Positions 9,489-18,321 of a stretch of 64,000 bases of DNA are shown in pieces. The notes beneath the pieces were generated by a model. The model was not told the DNA's origin, made no database searches, and worked only from the letters and a program-made list of their open reading frames with translations. A program made the position numbers and the translations under genes. This DNA is from Leptolyngbya sp. CCY15150 (GTDB lineage Bacteria; Cyanobacteriota; Cyanobacteriia; RECH01). Position 1 is the first letter of the stretch; each line of letters begins with the position of its first letter. The stretch spans positions 80,086-144,085 of the forward strand of contig NZ_JACSWB010000289.1 of NCBI RefSeq assembly GCF_016888135.1. Reading direction: 5' to 3'.

Positions 9489-10346
9489 ATGCATTCAGTA
9501 AGCGAGCCAGTTCAGTCCTTCGATGATGTACCGTTTTTGGCGATCAATCAACAGTCTCTATCCTTAGGGACGGTGTTGCGCTACCTGCAATTGTCTGGAC
9601 GCTTATCACCGCTGATCCAGGATATTGTCAGTCAACATATTGTGCATCAAGCCATCCAAGCTCAGGATGCCGATCTGCCGGTGAGTGTGGAGGAGGTTGA
9701 GGGAGCGATCGCTCAGTTTCGCCAGCAGCAACGGTTGATTCCTGACGAGGCGTTTGCCCGCTGGCTAGGGGCGCAGAATTTGACCCGTGAGGTGTTTCAC
9801 AAGCGGATGATCTTGACCCTGAAGCTGGAACAGTTCAAAGCCAAGATTGCTGCGCCGGATCTCCTCGCCTATTTTCAGCAGCAGCAAGGATTGCTAAGTG
9901 AGGCAGACCTCTGCTGCATTCTGGCAGTGGATGGAACGCTGTTGGAAACGATTGCCCCATCCCTGCGCGATCGCACCCTGACAATGGATCAAGTGATCCA
10001 AACCTATGAGCGCAGAGAACCCCAGCAGGTGACGGTGCTGCGTGGGCTGATCCCCATTGCCCAACTGCCAGAGGCGGTGCGATCGCCGGTGATGACCGTT
10101 CCCCTCGGCACCCTGATTGGCCCGATCCTGGTGGGTCAACAGTGGACGCTGCTGCAGGTGGAAAATCGCGTGACGGCTCAGTTGACCGATCAAGTCCGTC
10201 GAGAGTTGCAGGATCGGCTGTTTCAGCGATGGCTGACCCAGCAGCTTGATCAAGTCATGGTGACCCTCGGCCCCAACCTCGACCGGCAGGAAGCGATCGC
10301 TCCCCTCAGTCGGCTCACCCTGCCCATTAACGAAACCGCTTCATGA
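9489..10346 (+). CDS. SurA/PpiC-like peptidylprolyl isomerase family protein
   Basis: The 285-residue protein has a SurA-N-like helical region (residues ~15-115, including QDIVSQHIVHQAIQAQD and the EVFHKRMILTLKLEQFKAKI stretch) and a degraded parvulin-like segment (~120-235, with TVPLGTLIGPILVGQQWTLL near its end). No signal peptide is visible, so it is probably cytosolic. Cyanobacterial homologues are usually annotated as peptidylprolyl isomerases, and some sit beside secretion genes. Here the 3' end overlaps the last 20 bp of the convergent RND transporter gene. Catalytic isomerase activity is uncertain. Confidence 0.75.
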   Translation: MHSVSEPVQSFDDVPFLAINQQSLSLGTVLRYLQLSGRLSPLIQDIVSQHIVHQAIQAQDADLPVSVEEVEGAIAQFRQQQRLIPDEAFARWLGAQNLTREVFHKRMILTLKLEQFKAKIAAPDLLAYFQQQQGLLSEADLCCILAVDGTLLETIAPSLRDRTLTMDQVIQTYERREPQQVTVLRGLIPIAQLPEAVRSPVMTVPLGTLIGPILVGQQWTLLQVENRVTAQLTDQVRRELQDRLFQRWLTQQLDQVMVTLGPNLDRQEAIAPLSRLTLPINETAS

Positions 10347-13300
10347 GGCGATCGCTGGCCAGGGAGATGACAATGTACAGCACCGGCACCACAAAGAGGC
10401 TCAGGAACGTGGCGATGAACATGCCGCCAAAGACCGTGGTACCCAGAGACTGACGGCTAGCGGCCCCAGCTCCGGTGGCGATGGTCAGAGGGAAAATACC
10501 CAGCAGGGTGGAAAAGGCGGTCATCAAAATGGGTCGGAGGCGATCTCGGGAGGCTTCCAGGGCCGCCTTGGTAATCGACATGCCCCGTTCGCGCAGTTGG
10601 TTGGCAAACTCCACAATCAAAATAGAGTTTTTGCTCGACAGACCAATCAACATCACCAAACCAATCTGGCAATAGAGATCATTTTCCAATCCGCGCAGGG
10701 CCTGGGCCGAGAGCGCGCCTAGGACGGCTAGGGGCACCGCCAGGAGAATGATCAGGGGATCCAGGTAGTTTTCATACTGGGCAGCTAGGACAAGAAAGAC
10801 AAAGACGAGCCCTAGACCAAAAATCAGGGGCGCTTGTCCGCCAGATTCGATCTCTTCTCGGGAGGTGCCGGCCCATTCATAGCCAAAGCCGGGAGGAAGC
10901 TGGGCTGCGAGCTCTTCCACGCGGCTGATCGCATCTCCCGAACTATAGCCAGGGGCAGGCGATCCAGAAATTTCGATCGATCGAAACAGGTTGAAGTGGT
11001 TAATGGTTTGAGCACCCGTGGTAGGTTCAATATCAATCAGCGAACTGATAGGAATCATCTCACCGGCCTGCGATCGCACGTAGATTTGCTCAATATCCTC
11101 AGGGCTCGATCGAAACTGTTGATCAGCCTGCACATAGACCCGATAGTTGCGTTGCCCCAAGGTGAAGTCATTCACATAGCGGGAGCCGATCGCTGTTTCT
11201 AGGGTGCTGAAAATATCGTCAATGTTGACGCCGAGAGCTTTCGCCGTATTGCGATCGACGTTGACCAAAAACTGTGGTGAATTCGCCGAAAATGTGGTGA
11301 AGACCGCCTGCAGGCCAGGAGTTTGGTTAGCCTGTCCTAGAAACTGGCCGGTGGTGGCCAGCAGATCATCCAGAGGGCCGCTACCCCGACGATCCTGGAG
11401 CTGGAAGTTAAATCCACCAAATTGTCCTAACCCCTGAATGGTGGGAGGATTCACCGGAAAAACCCTTGCTTCCGTAATTTGGGAGAATGTGCCAAATAGT
11501 TGCCCAATGATGGCTGACGCCGATTGACCGGGGCCCGTCCGCTCTTTCCAAGGCGTCAGGGTAGAAAACACAATCCCGCTGTTGGCGGTGCTGCCGCTGA
11601 AGCTAAAGCCTCCCACGGCAAAGGTGGCCACTACTTCAGGAATTTGCAAAATCTCGTCTTCAATCTGGGTCAGCACATCGCTGGTGTAGTTGAGCGAGAC
11701 ACCTTCCGGGGCCTGCACAATGGTGATGAAGTAGCCCTGGTCTTCCTCCGGCAAGAAGGCGCTGGGCACACTGGTGTAGACGAGAGCCGTGAGCCCTAGC
11801 AGCACAATGAAGATACCCACCATTAAGCTGCGCACCCGCACCAGCCGCCCTAGGAAACTGCGATAATTCCGCTGGGTACTATCCAGGAAACGGTTGAAGC
11901 GCTGGAAGAGATGGCCGAGCCAGCCCTCATCATGGCGATCGGGTCTGAGCAACAGAGCCCCGAGGGCTGGGGTCAGGGTTAGGGCTAGGAAGGTGGAAAC
12001 GGTAATCGAAAAGGCAATGGTCAGGGCAAATTGGCGGTAGAGGGCTCCGGTGGTGCCTGGGAAGAAGGCCACGGGAATGAACACGGCCATCAACACCAGG
12101 GAGGTGGCCACCACCGCTCCCGTCAACTCCCGCATGGATTCAATGGCCGCCTCCACAGGCGGTAGTCCCTCGTCTTGAATCAGACGACTGATATTTTCCA
12201 CCACAATGATGGCGTCATCCACCACCATGCCTGTCGCCAAGGTCAACCCAAACAGGGTGAGGCTGTTGATGGAAAAGCCAAACAGGTTGACGAAGATGAA
12301 GGTGCCGACGAGGGCAGTTGGAATAGTAATGGCGGGAATCAGCGTGGTGCGCCAGTTTTGCAGAAAGATGAAAATCACGAACACCACCAGGGCGATCGCA
12401 ATCAGCAGCGTCCACATCACCTCAGAAAGGGATTCTTCGACATACAGCGTAGTATCAAAGGCAATTTGGTAGCGCATCCCTGGCGGAAAGCTTTGGGACA
12501 ACCGTTCTAGCTCCGCTTTGATCGCCCTGGAAACCTCTAGGGCATTGCTGCCAGGAAGCTGCACGATCCCCAGCCCCACAGCCTCCTGGCCTCGAAATCG
12601 CAGGAAGGTGCTGTAGTCTTCCGCTCCCAGTTCTGCCCGGCCCACATCACCGAGGCGCACTAATGTACCGTCATCCCCCCGTTTCACCACCAGGTTCTCG
12701 AATTCCGATACATCCGTGAGCCGGCTAACGGCACGCAGGTCAATTTGATACTGCTGTCCGTCGTCTAAGGGCGGTTGCCCAATACGCCCAATCCCGGTTT
12801 GCAGATTTTGCTCATTAATGGCATTCACTACATCCTGAGGCGTTAGCGCCCGAGATGCTAAGCGGTTGGGATCCAGCCAGATGCGCATGGCATATTGGCG
12901 TTCCCCAAAAATGATCACATTACCAATGCCAGGAATGCGCCGCAGGGCATCCACCATGTACAGGTCGGTGTAGTTGCTGAGGAACACGTCATCATATTCA
13001 TCATTCTCAGCAAACAGCCCGATCGCCATCAAAAAGTTGCTGTTTTCCTTATTAACCGTCACCCCAGTACGCTGCACGCTTTCCGGTAGGCGCGGCTGGG
13101 CTGAAGATACGCGATTTTGCACATCCACAGCAGCAATATCGGGGTCGCGATCGGCCTCAAAGGTGACGGTGATCGAGGACGTTCCGCTGTTACTGCTGCT
13201 GGAGGTCATGTAGCGCAGCCCCTCAACCCCGTTGATTTCACGCTCCAATACATTGGTGACGCTACTTTCGACCACTTCCGCATTAGCGCCAGTGTAGTTG

Positions 13301-13443
13301 GCCTGCACCGTCACCTGGGTGGGACTAATATCCGGATATTGCGCAATGGGCAGGGTGGGAATGCTGATCAACCCGACGAGTAACACAATGAACGCACAGA
13401 CGGAGGCAAAGACTGGGCGCTTGATGAAAAAGTTGGCAAACAT
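10327..13443 (-). CDS. RND multidrug efflux inner-membrane pump (HAE1/AcrB type)
   Basis: The 1038-residue protein starts MFANFFIKRPVFASV, the classical AcrB-like first helix. It contains the proton-relay motif GMVVDDAIIVVENI in the central membrane block, a large periplasmic loop in each half and a second membrane block ending LFVVPVLYIVISL. It would form a trimeric proton-driven pump that exports hydrophobic compounds across both membranes with an adaptor and an outer-membrane channel. The start at 13443 fits the family; an upstream ATG at 13506 would add 21 residues. It lies 113 bp after the adaptor gene. No outer-membrane channel gene is adjacent. Confidence 0.96.
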   Translation of the reverse strand: MFANFFIKRPVFASVCAFIVLLVGLISIPTLPIAQYPDISPTQVTVQANYTGANAEVVESSVTNVLEREINGVEGLRYMTSSSSNSGTSSITVTFEADRDPDIAAVDVQNRVSSAQPRLPESVQRTGVTVNKENSNFLMAIGLFAENDEYDDVFLSNYTDLYMVDALRRIPGIGNVIIFGERQYAMRIWLDPNRLASRALTPQDVVNAINEQNLQTGIGRIGQPPLDDGQQYQIDLRAVSRLTDVSEFENLVVKRGDDGTLVRLGDVGRAELGAEDYSTFLRFRGQEAVGLGIVQLPGSNALEVSRAIKAELERLSQSFPPGMRYQIAFDTTLYVEESLSEVMWTLLIAIALVVFVIFIFLQNWRTTLIPAITIPTALVGTFIFVNLFGFSINSLTLFGLTLATGMVVDDAIIVVENISRLIQDEGLPPVEAAIESMRELTGAVVATSLVLMAVFIPVAFFPGTTGALYRQFALTIAFSITVSTFLALTLTPALGALLLRPDRHDEGWLGHLFQRFNRFLDSTQRNYRSFLGRLVRVRSLMVGIFIVLLGLTALVYTSVPSAFLPEEDQGYFITIVQAPEGVSLNYTSDVLTQIEDEILQIPEVVATFAVGGFSFSGSTANSGIVFSTLTPWKERTGPGQSASAIIGQLFGTFSQITEARVFPVNPPTIQGLGQFGGFNFQLQDRRGSGPLDDLLATTGQFLGQANQTPGLQAVFTTFSANSPQFLVNVDRNTAKALGVNIDDIFSTLETAIGSRYVNDFTLGQRNYRVYVQADQQFRSSPEDIEQIYVRSQAGEMIPISSLIDIEPTTGAQTINHFNLFRSIEISGSPAPGYSSGDAISRVEELAAQLPPGFGYEWAGTSREEIESGGQAPLIFGLGLVFVFLVLAAQYENYLDPLIILLAVPLAVLGALSAQALRGLENDLYCQIGLVMLIGLSSKNSILIVEFANQLRERGMSITKAALEASRDRLRPILMTAFSTLLGIFPLTIATGAGAASRQSLGTTVFGGMFIATFLSLFVVPVLYIVISLASDRLMKRFR

Positions 13444-13556
13444 GGGCTGATGGAGGGGGAAGAACGGAGGTGAATCGGTCTCAAGCTCAGCAGAAGGAAA
13501 CAGCAAGGAGTGGAAAGGTTGCGCTAACAGCTCCTGGGATACCTGAGGATAGTGGG

Positions 13557-14942
13557 TTATTTATTGGCTTCTGGGGCTGGAGGCGCTTCTTCGGCTGCCT
13601 CTTGCTCTTCGGGCATGATGGGGACACCGTCCGACAAATTAAGGATGCCTGAAACAATGAGCTGCTCACCGGGTTCTAGCCCTTCTAGAACCTGATAGCG
13701 GTTGCCTTGGATGCTGCCTAGAGTGACTTGGCGCTGTTGGGCGATCAGAGCTGGGCCCTCGCTTCCATCCTCAGAGGGGGGTGGGGCAACGGCGATATAG
13801 ACGAAGGTTTGTCCGGCAATGCGGGCGATCGCTTCTGTGGGAATTAAGATGCCATTCTCTTGGTTCCAAATCATCCGAGCCCGCACCGATTGTCCATCCA
13901 GCAGGCGGCGATCGCCATTGGAAAACGACGCTTTGGCTAAAACGGTTTGGGCTCCGGGCTCCACTTGGGGCGCGATAAAGCTAACCTGCCCTTGGCGCAG
14001 AGTAGTTCCCTGGGTATCCACCAGTTCCACCGGTAGGCCATTGCGCATCAACGGACGCCGTTCAATGGGCACGGAGAGCCGTAGTTCCAAGGTTTGATCC
14101 TGGGTCACGCTCGTGAGGAGATCACCTTGGCTGACAAAGTCTCCCACCTTGACAGGAATATCGCCCAAGGTGCCGTTGAAAGGAGCCACCACGACGGTAT
14201 CCTGTAGTCGGGCATTGGCGCTGGCCGCATCGGCTTGGGCGCGTTCCAGAGCAGCTTCTGATTCGGCCAAATTGGCACGGGCTGAGTCAATCCGCCGGTC
14301 TAGGGCATTCAATTGAGCGATCGCAGAATCCAGATTACGCGCCGCCAAGTCGAGCTGCTGCTGAGGAAAGGCTCCTTCTTCAACCAGCGCTGAGGCGCGG
14401 TTAAATTCTTCCTGCTGGAGGTCTACTTCGGCAACGGCGGCTACCCGATCGGCAATGAGGGCATCAACTTCAGAGGCAGAACTGGCTCGAATGGCCCGTG
14501 CTGAATTGATATCGGCTAGCAAACTAGCTAGATCAGACTGGAGCTCATCGGGGCTGAGCTGCACGATCGGTGTGCCAGCCTCAACCTGCTGTCCTGGCTC
14601 CGCATAGATCTCGACCACACGACCCTCAATCTCAGGTCGCAGGCTCACGGAGTTGCGAGATTCTAAATTGCCGATGAACTCGGACGACTCCTCAATGGGC
14701 GATCGCTCAACGGTCTCCAGTTGCACGGGTAGGCCGCCGCCTGGCATCATCATGCCCTCAGGGGCTCCCCCACCGGCTTGGCTGCTCATCCACCAACGCC
14801 AGCCCACTCCGCCTCCCACAAGCAGCAGAATAATGCCTAACCCAATGAGCCATGGCCGCTTAGAGGAACTGGATGGCGTAGATGATGAAGCCTCACGATC
14901 AGAGGATGGACTAATGGCAGATTCTTGAGTTGGATGGGTCAT
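13557..14942 (-). CDS. RND efflux periplasmic adaptor (HlyD/AcrA family)
   Basis: The 461-residue protein has a Ser-rich cytosolic N-terminus, one membrane anchor (~30-50, WLIGLGIILLLVGGGVGW), and a biotinyl-lipoyl half-motif (EIYAEPGQQVEAGTPIVQL) followed by a long alpha-helical hairpin (~130-235, rich in Ala, Glu and Arg). A second lipoyl half (VVAPFNGTLGDIPVKVGD) and beta-barrel domains follow. It links the inner-membrane pump to an outer-membrane channel. It is the first gene of the efflux operon, and tandem repeats lie 95-250 bp upstream. Confidence 0.95.
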   Translation of the reverse strand: MTHPTQESAISPSSDREASSSTPSSSSKRPWLIGLGIILLLVGGGVGWRWWMSSQAGGGAPEGMMMPGGGLPVQLETVERSPIEESSEFIGNLESRNSVSLRPEIEGRVVEIYAEPGQQVEAGTPIVQLSPDELQSDLASLLADINSARAIRASSASEVDALIADRVAAVAEVDLQQEEFNRASALVEEGAFPQQQLDLAARNLDSAIAQLNALDRRIDSARANLAESEAALERAQADAASANARLQDTVVVAPFNGTLGDIPVKVGDFVSQGDLLTSVTQDQTLELRLSVPIERRPLMRNGLPVELVDTQGTTLRQGQVSFIAPQVEPGAQTVLAKASFSNGDRRLLDGQSVRARMIWNQENGILIPTEAIARIAGQTFVYIAVAPPPSEDGSEGPALIAQQRQVTLGSIQGNRYQVLEGLEPGEQLIVSGILNLSDGVPIMPEEQEAAEEAPPAPEANK

Positions 14943-15036
14943 GGGTTCGATATTGGCAAGAGGGCATAGCGGATACTAGACGGTCAACCAGATAGCTTGG
15001 TCGTTCATAAGCTGTAAATCCGTCAGGTCGTCAATG

Positions 15037-15078
15037 CAGACTCAACATGTCACAACTCAGACTCGACATGTCACAACC
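15037..15078. promoter_or_regulatory. 21-bp tandem repeat with ACATGT core, candidate operator
   Basis: CAGACTCAACATGTCACAACT (15037-15057) is followed directly by a copy that differs at two positions (15058-15078). Each unit contains the palindrome ACATGT. The pair lies ~95-135 bp upstream of the RND operon start, where a repressor could act. The repeat is directly visible; the role is inference. Confidence 0.5.
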
Positions 15079-15162
15079 AACCAACGATACGGTTTCGCAA
15101 ACATGGGTCGTCACACCTGTGATCCATGAAACTCGTTTGACGCTGTGGAACAGATCCCTATC

Positions 15163-15188
15163 GATGTACTCATTAGATGTACTTATTA
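15163..15188. promoter_or_regulatory. 13-bp tandem repeat, candidate operator
   Basis: GATGTACTCATTA (15163-15175) is followed directly by GATGTACTTATTA (15176-15188), a single-base difference. It lies about 220 bp upstream of the RND adaptor start. A regulatory role is possible but not shown. Confidence 0.4.
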
Positions 15189-16214
15189 ATAGGAGAAATA
15201 CCCAGATAAATAATCCTGCTACTGGGTGAACTCTAGAAGGACTAGCAGGATTCAACGTCAGTTCGATGCGGCCATGGCTCCAGAAATCCCTAGTACTTCA
15301 TGGCGTAGTATTTGTCTCCTGTCGCGCCTCTGGCTTGCTGCAGACGAGCCGCCTGCGCAACGACGATAGTCAAGAGATGACCGCTGAGCGTCACTAGTCT
15401 GACAGACACATCCTGATTAGCTGACACAATTCCTGCCATCCTGATTCTCTCGTAGACTGGGTGAACATCAGCACAACTCAACAGAATCTAGGCTGGTGCT
15501 GGGTTTTCCGTTGCTCAACCCAGCCTACGCAACCAGATTTGTCCGTTAGCTAGGACTGGAAGTTTAAAGTTTTGATGTTTGTCAAACATACATTACCCTT
15601 AAACTCAAAACTTGTGATATGCAGTTTGACATCGGTTCAATAGATGAGTTGATATGTTCAAGACTCCGTAGATCGTGAAGATTTCAGGATATATTTCATA
15701 CCACCTAAAAAATGTGGATTCAAAGTAGAGAAAAAAATATGTAAATCATTGATGAATAGAAGCTATATGACGTTAAAACGAATACATTTACACAATAGCC
15801 TGATGTGGAAGATCTATCGCGAGAAATCAAGCTCTCTCTAAGCGATCGCCTCTATAAAACCTACGGATATATACGGATAGCCTGACAGCTTGCCGAACAA
15901 GATGTGTCTTTCTCTACGATATGAAGCTCCCTGTGAAGCATTTATGACTGAGCTTCATCCATGGTTCAATAAGGAGCGATTGAATTTTATAAAACAAGTT
16001 AAAGCAATCGCGATCGCATTGCCAGATTATGTGAATTTTCTGTGAATTGCAGTCATTTTCTCTGGATATAATGTGATGATTAATGACAGTTTGAATTCAG
16101 CTAAATAGCGGATATAGTCCTCAATATAACTATGTTAGATTGACCAAAGTTGATGAATGATCAGCACTTGCAATCAGACCCACAATTTAAGACGTAACGT
16201 GTCCGATCCGTGGA

Positions 16215-16370
16215 TGGATGATGGGTGCATCCCACGTTTGTAGCTCTCACCCTAAAGTCCTCTCCCAAGTCGGGCAAGGGACGTTGAATCCGGCTTTCCT
16301 TCTCTTGGTTGGGGAGAAGGGGTTGGGGGATGAGGGTCAACTTGCGAAACTGAGATGCTCCCTGGATGAT
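16215..16370. mobile_element. MITE-like element copy A with 8-bp target duplication
   Basis: The 140-bp element (16223-16362) begins GGGTGCATCCCA and ends TGAGATGCTCCC, imperfect 12-bp terminal inverted repeats (2 mismatches). It is flanked immediately on both sides by TGGATGAT (16215-16222 and 16363-16370), a perfect 8-bp target-site duplication. The interior carries a conserved C- and G-rich hairpin (CTTCTC and GGGGAGAAGGGG). It has no coding capacity, so it would need a transposase supplied in trans. A second copy is at 51199-51363. Confidence 0.85.
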
Positions 16371-16450
16371 TCTTGAGTTGAGAGTTGAGCATTGTCGAAT
16401 GGTGGCAGTTCATCATCTGTGTCTGTTGTTGTTCCCCTCACCCAAACGCT

Positions 16451-16726
16451 ATGAAGACTGGTTCCCTACGGCAACAAACCGAAACCTCTGAAGTCGGTGT
16501 GTATGATTGCGAGATTCACCTCAAATTTCGGTTGGTTGAAGATAAAGAGGTGATGGCTGTTGATTCAGAGCAACTCCTAGAACTGCTGCTTGAAGCATTG
16601 TCTTGCGGCGCAGATGATTGTCTAGAAACGCTGGATGCTGTGGTTGATGTGCAAGAGACCTCTGAGGTCAATGCATCCCCTCGAATGCGCCGTCAGCTCA
16701 TGCGTTTGCGCAATTCTCTTGCCTAG
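16451..16726 (+). CDS. Small conserved cyanobacterial protein (91 aa)
   Basis: The ATG at 16451 gives a 91-residue acidic protein (MKTGSLRQQTETSEVGVYDC at the start, MRRQLMRLRNSLA at the end). The N-terminal part is probably beta-rich (GVYDCEIHLKFRLVED), then two helices. From memory, similar short proteins occur in other cyanobacteria with the same N- and C-terminal signatures, but I know no function. An in-frame codon at 16385 would add 22 unconvincing residues. It stands alone, 89 bp after the MITE-like copy. Confidence 0.75.
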   Translation: MKTGSLRQQTETSEVGVYDCEIHLKFRLVEDKEVMAVDSEQLLELLLEALSCGADDCLETLDAVVDVQETSEVNASPRMRRQLMRLRNSLA

Positions 16727-17037
16727 GTGCAAGGAAACTAAATGAAAGGAGCCTAGATAGGGGCTTGCGGGAGGTGGTTATGCCCCTCCAGTGCCGGGAG
16801 AGCGATCGCCTCTGTCCGTGACTATTGTGGTTCTAGGCAGGCTTGTACTGGCAACCCAGAACCACCGCTCTAGAAACCTGTGCTTCGCAATAGGAGCATC
16901 ATCTAGATTGATATCGGCAGCATTGCTCCTAGGATCGCAGGGTGGTTTCTGCCTAGATTTGCCCACAAAGATACGTCATGGGCTACCGCTTCAGTAGCAA
17001 GGTCTACGGAGGTTGGAAAAAGATCTGCGCAAAAGTA
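16727..17037. other. Intergenic region before tRNA-Glu
   Basis: No gene is visible. Two long-range inverted repeats occur: GTGGTTCT with AGAACCAC near 16825-16866, and TAGGAGCA (16891-16898) with TGCTCCTA (16924-16931). Neither is followed by a T-run, so a terminator role is uncertain. Confidence 0.4.
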
Positions 17038-17066
17038 TTGACACGGTTTCCTAGATTCGCTACTTT
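17038..17066 (+). promoter_or_regulatory. Sigma70-type promoter of tRNA-Glu
   Basis: TTGACA (17038-17043) is separated by 17 bp from TACTTT (17061-17066). The -10 box ends 20 bp before the mature tRNA 5' end, a typical spacing for a bacterial tRNA promoter. Confidence 0.75.
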
Positions 17067-17086
17067 AATAAAGGAGATTTTAACGC

Positions 17087-17159
17087 GCCCCCATCGTCTA
17101 GAGGCCTAGGACACCTCCCTTTCACGGAGGCGACGGGGATTCGAATTCCCCTGGGGGTA
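17087..17159 (+). tRNA. trnE: tRNA-Glu (TTC anticodon)
   Basis: The 73-nt sequence folds as a cloverleaf. The acceptor strand GCCCCCA (17087-17093) pairs with TGGGGGT ending at 17158. The anticodon stem is CCTCC/GGAGG with loop CTTTCAC, giving anticodon TTC, and the T-loop is TTCGAAT. The CCA is not encoded. In cyanobacteria this tRNA also supplies activated glutamate for tetrapyrrole (chlorophyll, haem, bilin) synthesis. A strong promoter lies just upstream. Confidence 0.97.
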
Positions 17160-17366
17160 TCAAATCTTCGCTGAGTGGCTCGGAAATCGCAAGGTTTTCG
17201 AGCCATTTCACTTGGGTAGACAACAAGACATGGCGATAAGCATGATGCTGACATCACGACGATTAGAGCACGGCCCTCACTAGCCGAACCTAGACCGCAT
17301 CAGGCATAGAGTAATAGGGTGCCCTGATGCATCGGGTGGGTCGGCCGTAAGGATGTCTAAGGCTCG

Positions 17367-18107
17367 TTAGACGGCTTGGGGAGAGTCTTCTGATTCAGTC
17401 TGCTCAACTCTGGGAAGCTCCAAGCAGTAGCCTGCCCCATAGACCGTTTTAATATATTTGGGATGACGGGGATCTGGCTCTAGCTTGGTGCGTAGATGGC
17501 GAACGTGAACCCGGATGGTTTCAATATCGTCATCTGGATCATAGCCCCACACCTCTTTCAAGATTTCACTCGGGGAAACGGTTTGCCCATGGCGCTGCAA
17601 GAGGCAATGGAGCAACTCAAATTCTAGGTGGGTGAGCTTAACCGTTCGGTCAAACCAAATGGCTTCTAGCCGCTCTGGAACTAGGGTCAGCGGCCCGTAG
17701 TTGAGGATTTCGGTATGCTTTGCCGCCTGGGGAATGCGATCGGTGCGGCGCAACAGGGCTCGAACCCGTGCCAGCATTTCCTCAACTTCAAACGGCTTCG
17801 TTAAGTAATCATCAGCTCCCGCATTGAAGCCTTCCACTTTGTTTTGGGTTTGTCCAAGGGCCGTGAGCATCAGCACGGGGATATCTGCTGTGCGCTCATC
17901 TCGCCGCAGCCGTTGGCACACCGTAAAGCCATCCACCTTGGGCAGCATTAAGTCCAACATGATCAGGTCAGGTATCAGTTGCAGAGCCATGGCCTGACCT
18001 TTAATACCATCCGCTGCCTGACTCACATCATAGCCGGCCATTTCTAGGTTGACAGCAACCAGTTCTGAAATTGCAGAATCGTCGTCAATGACAAGTATCC
18101 GAGGCAT
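17367..18107 (-). CDS. rpaA: RpaA, OmpR-type response regulator of circadian output
   Basis: The 246-residue protein has a receiver domain (1-~120) with the acidic pair in VIDDDSA, phospho-acceptor Asp in LIMLDLMLP and Lys in [11 protein letters not shown], then a winged-helix DNA-binding domain (~135-235, ending [13 protein letters not shown]). The sequence matches RpaA closely (for example [19 protein letters not shown] and [17 protein letters not shown]) rather than its paralogue RpaB. RpaA is phosphorylated by SasA and drives circadian transcription. The ATG at 18107 is preferred over a GTG at 18110. The ~210-bp upstream gap should hold its promoter. Confidence 0.93.
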   Translation of the reverse strand: MPRILVIDDDSAISELVAVNLEMAGYDVSQAADGIKGQAMALQLIPDLIMLDLMLPKVDGFTVCQRLRRDERTADIPVLMLTALGQTQNKVEGFNAGADDYLTKPFEVEEMLARVRALLRRTDRIPQAAKHTEILNYGPLTLVPERLEAIWFDRTVKLTHLEFELLHCLLQRHGQTVSPSEILKEVWGYDPDDDIETIRVHVRHLRTKLEPDPRHPKYIKTVYGAGYCLELPRVEQTESEDSPQAV

Positions 18108-18321
18108 CACTAATGGGTATTTAACTACAGGTTATTCTAGCGACTTGGCAAAGGTTTGTATAAGAAAAATAAGATTCTTGTACAGATTATAAGCATGATT
18201 GCTCAGCTTTTTTGATGCCCTAGGATACGAAGTCGCTTTTGTTTCTAAGCAGGTAGGCGATCGCTAGGGTAAGTTCAGCCCCCAGAACATGATGGTCTTT
18301 GTTGCGAATTGTCACGATCCG

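Larger units (their letters stand above)
14943..16222. other. Long gene-free region upstream of the RND operon
   Basis: No frame here looks like a real protein. The first ~300 bp contain two tandem repeats, at 15037-15078 and 15163-15188. From about 15540 to 16200 the base composition becomes clearly more A+T-rich than the neighbouring coding DNA. I find no tRNA-like or obvious structured RNA gene, though an unrecognised ncRNA is possible. Confidence 0.5.

Noticed and set aside
15290-15481. A 63-residue minus frame in the long gap upstream of the RND operon.
   Set aside because: It has no recognisable motif, no ribosome-binding site and no partner; compositionally it looks like chance.
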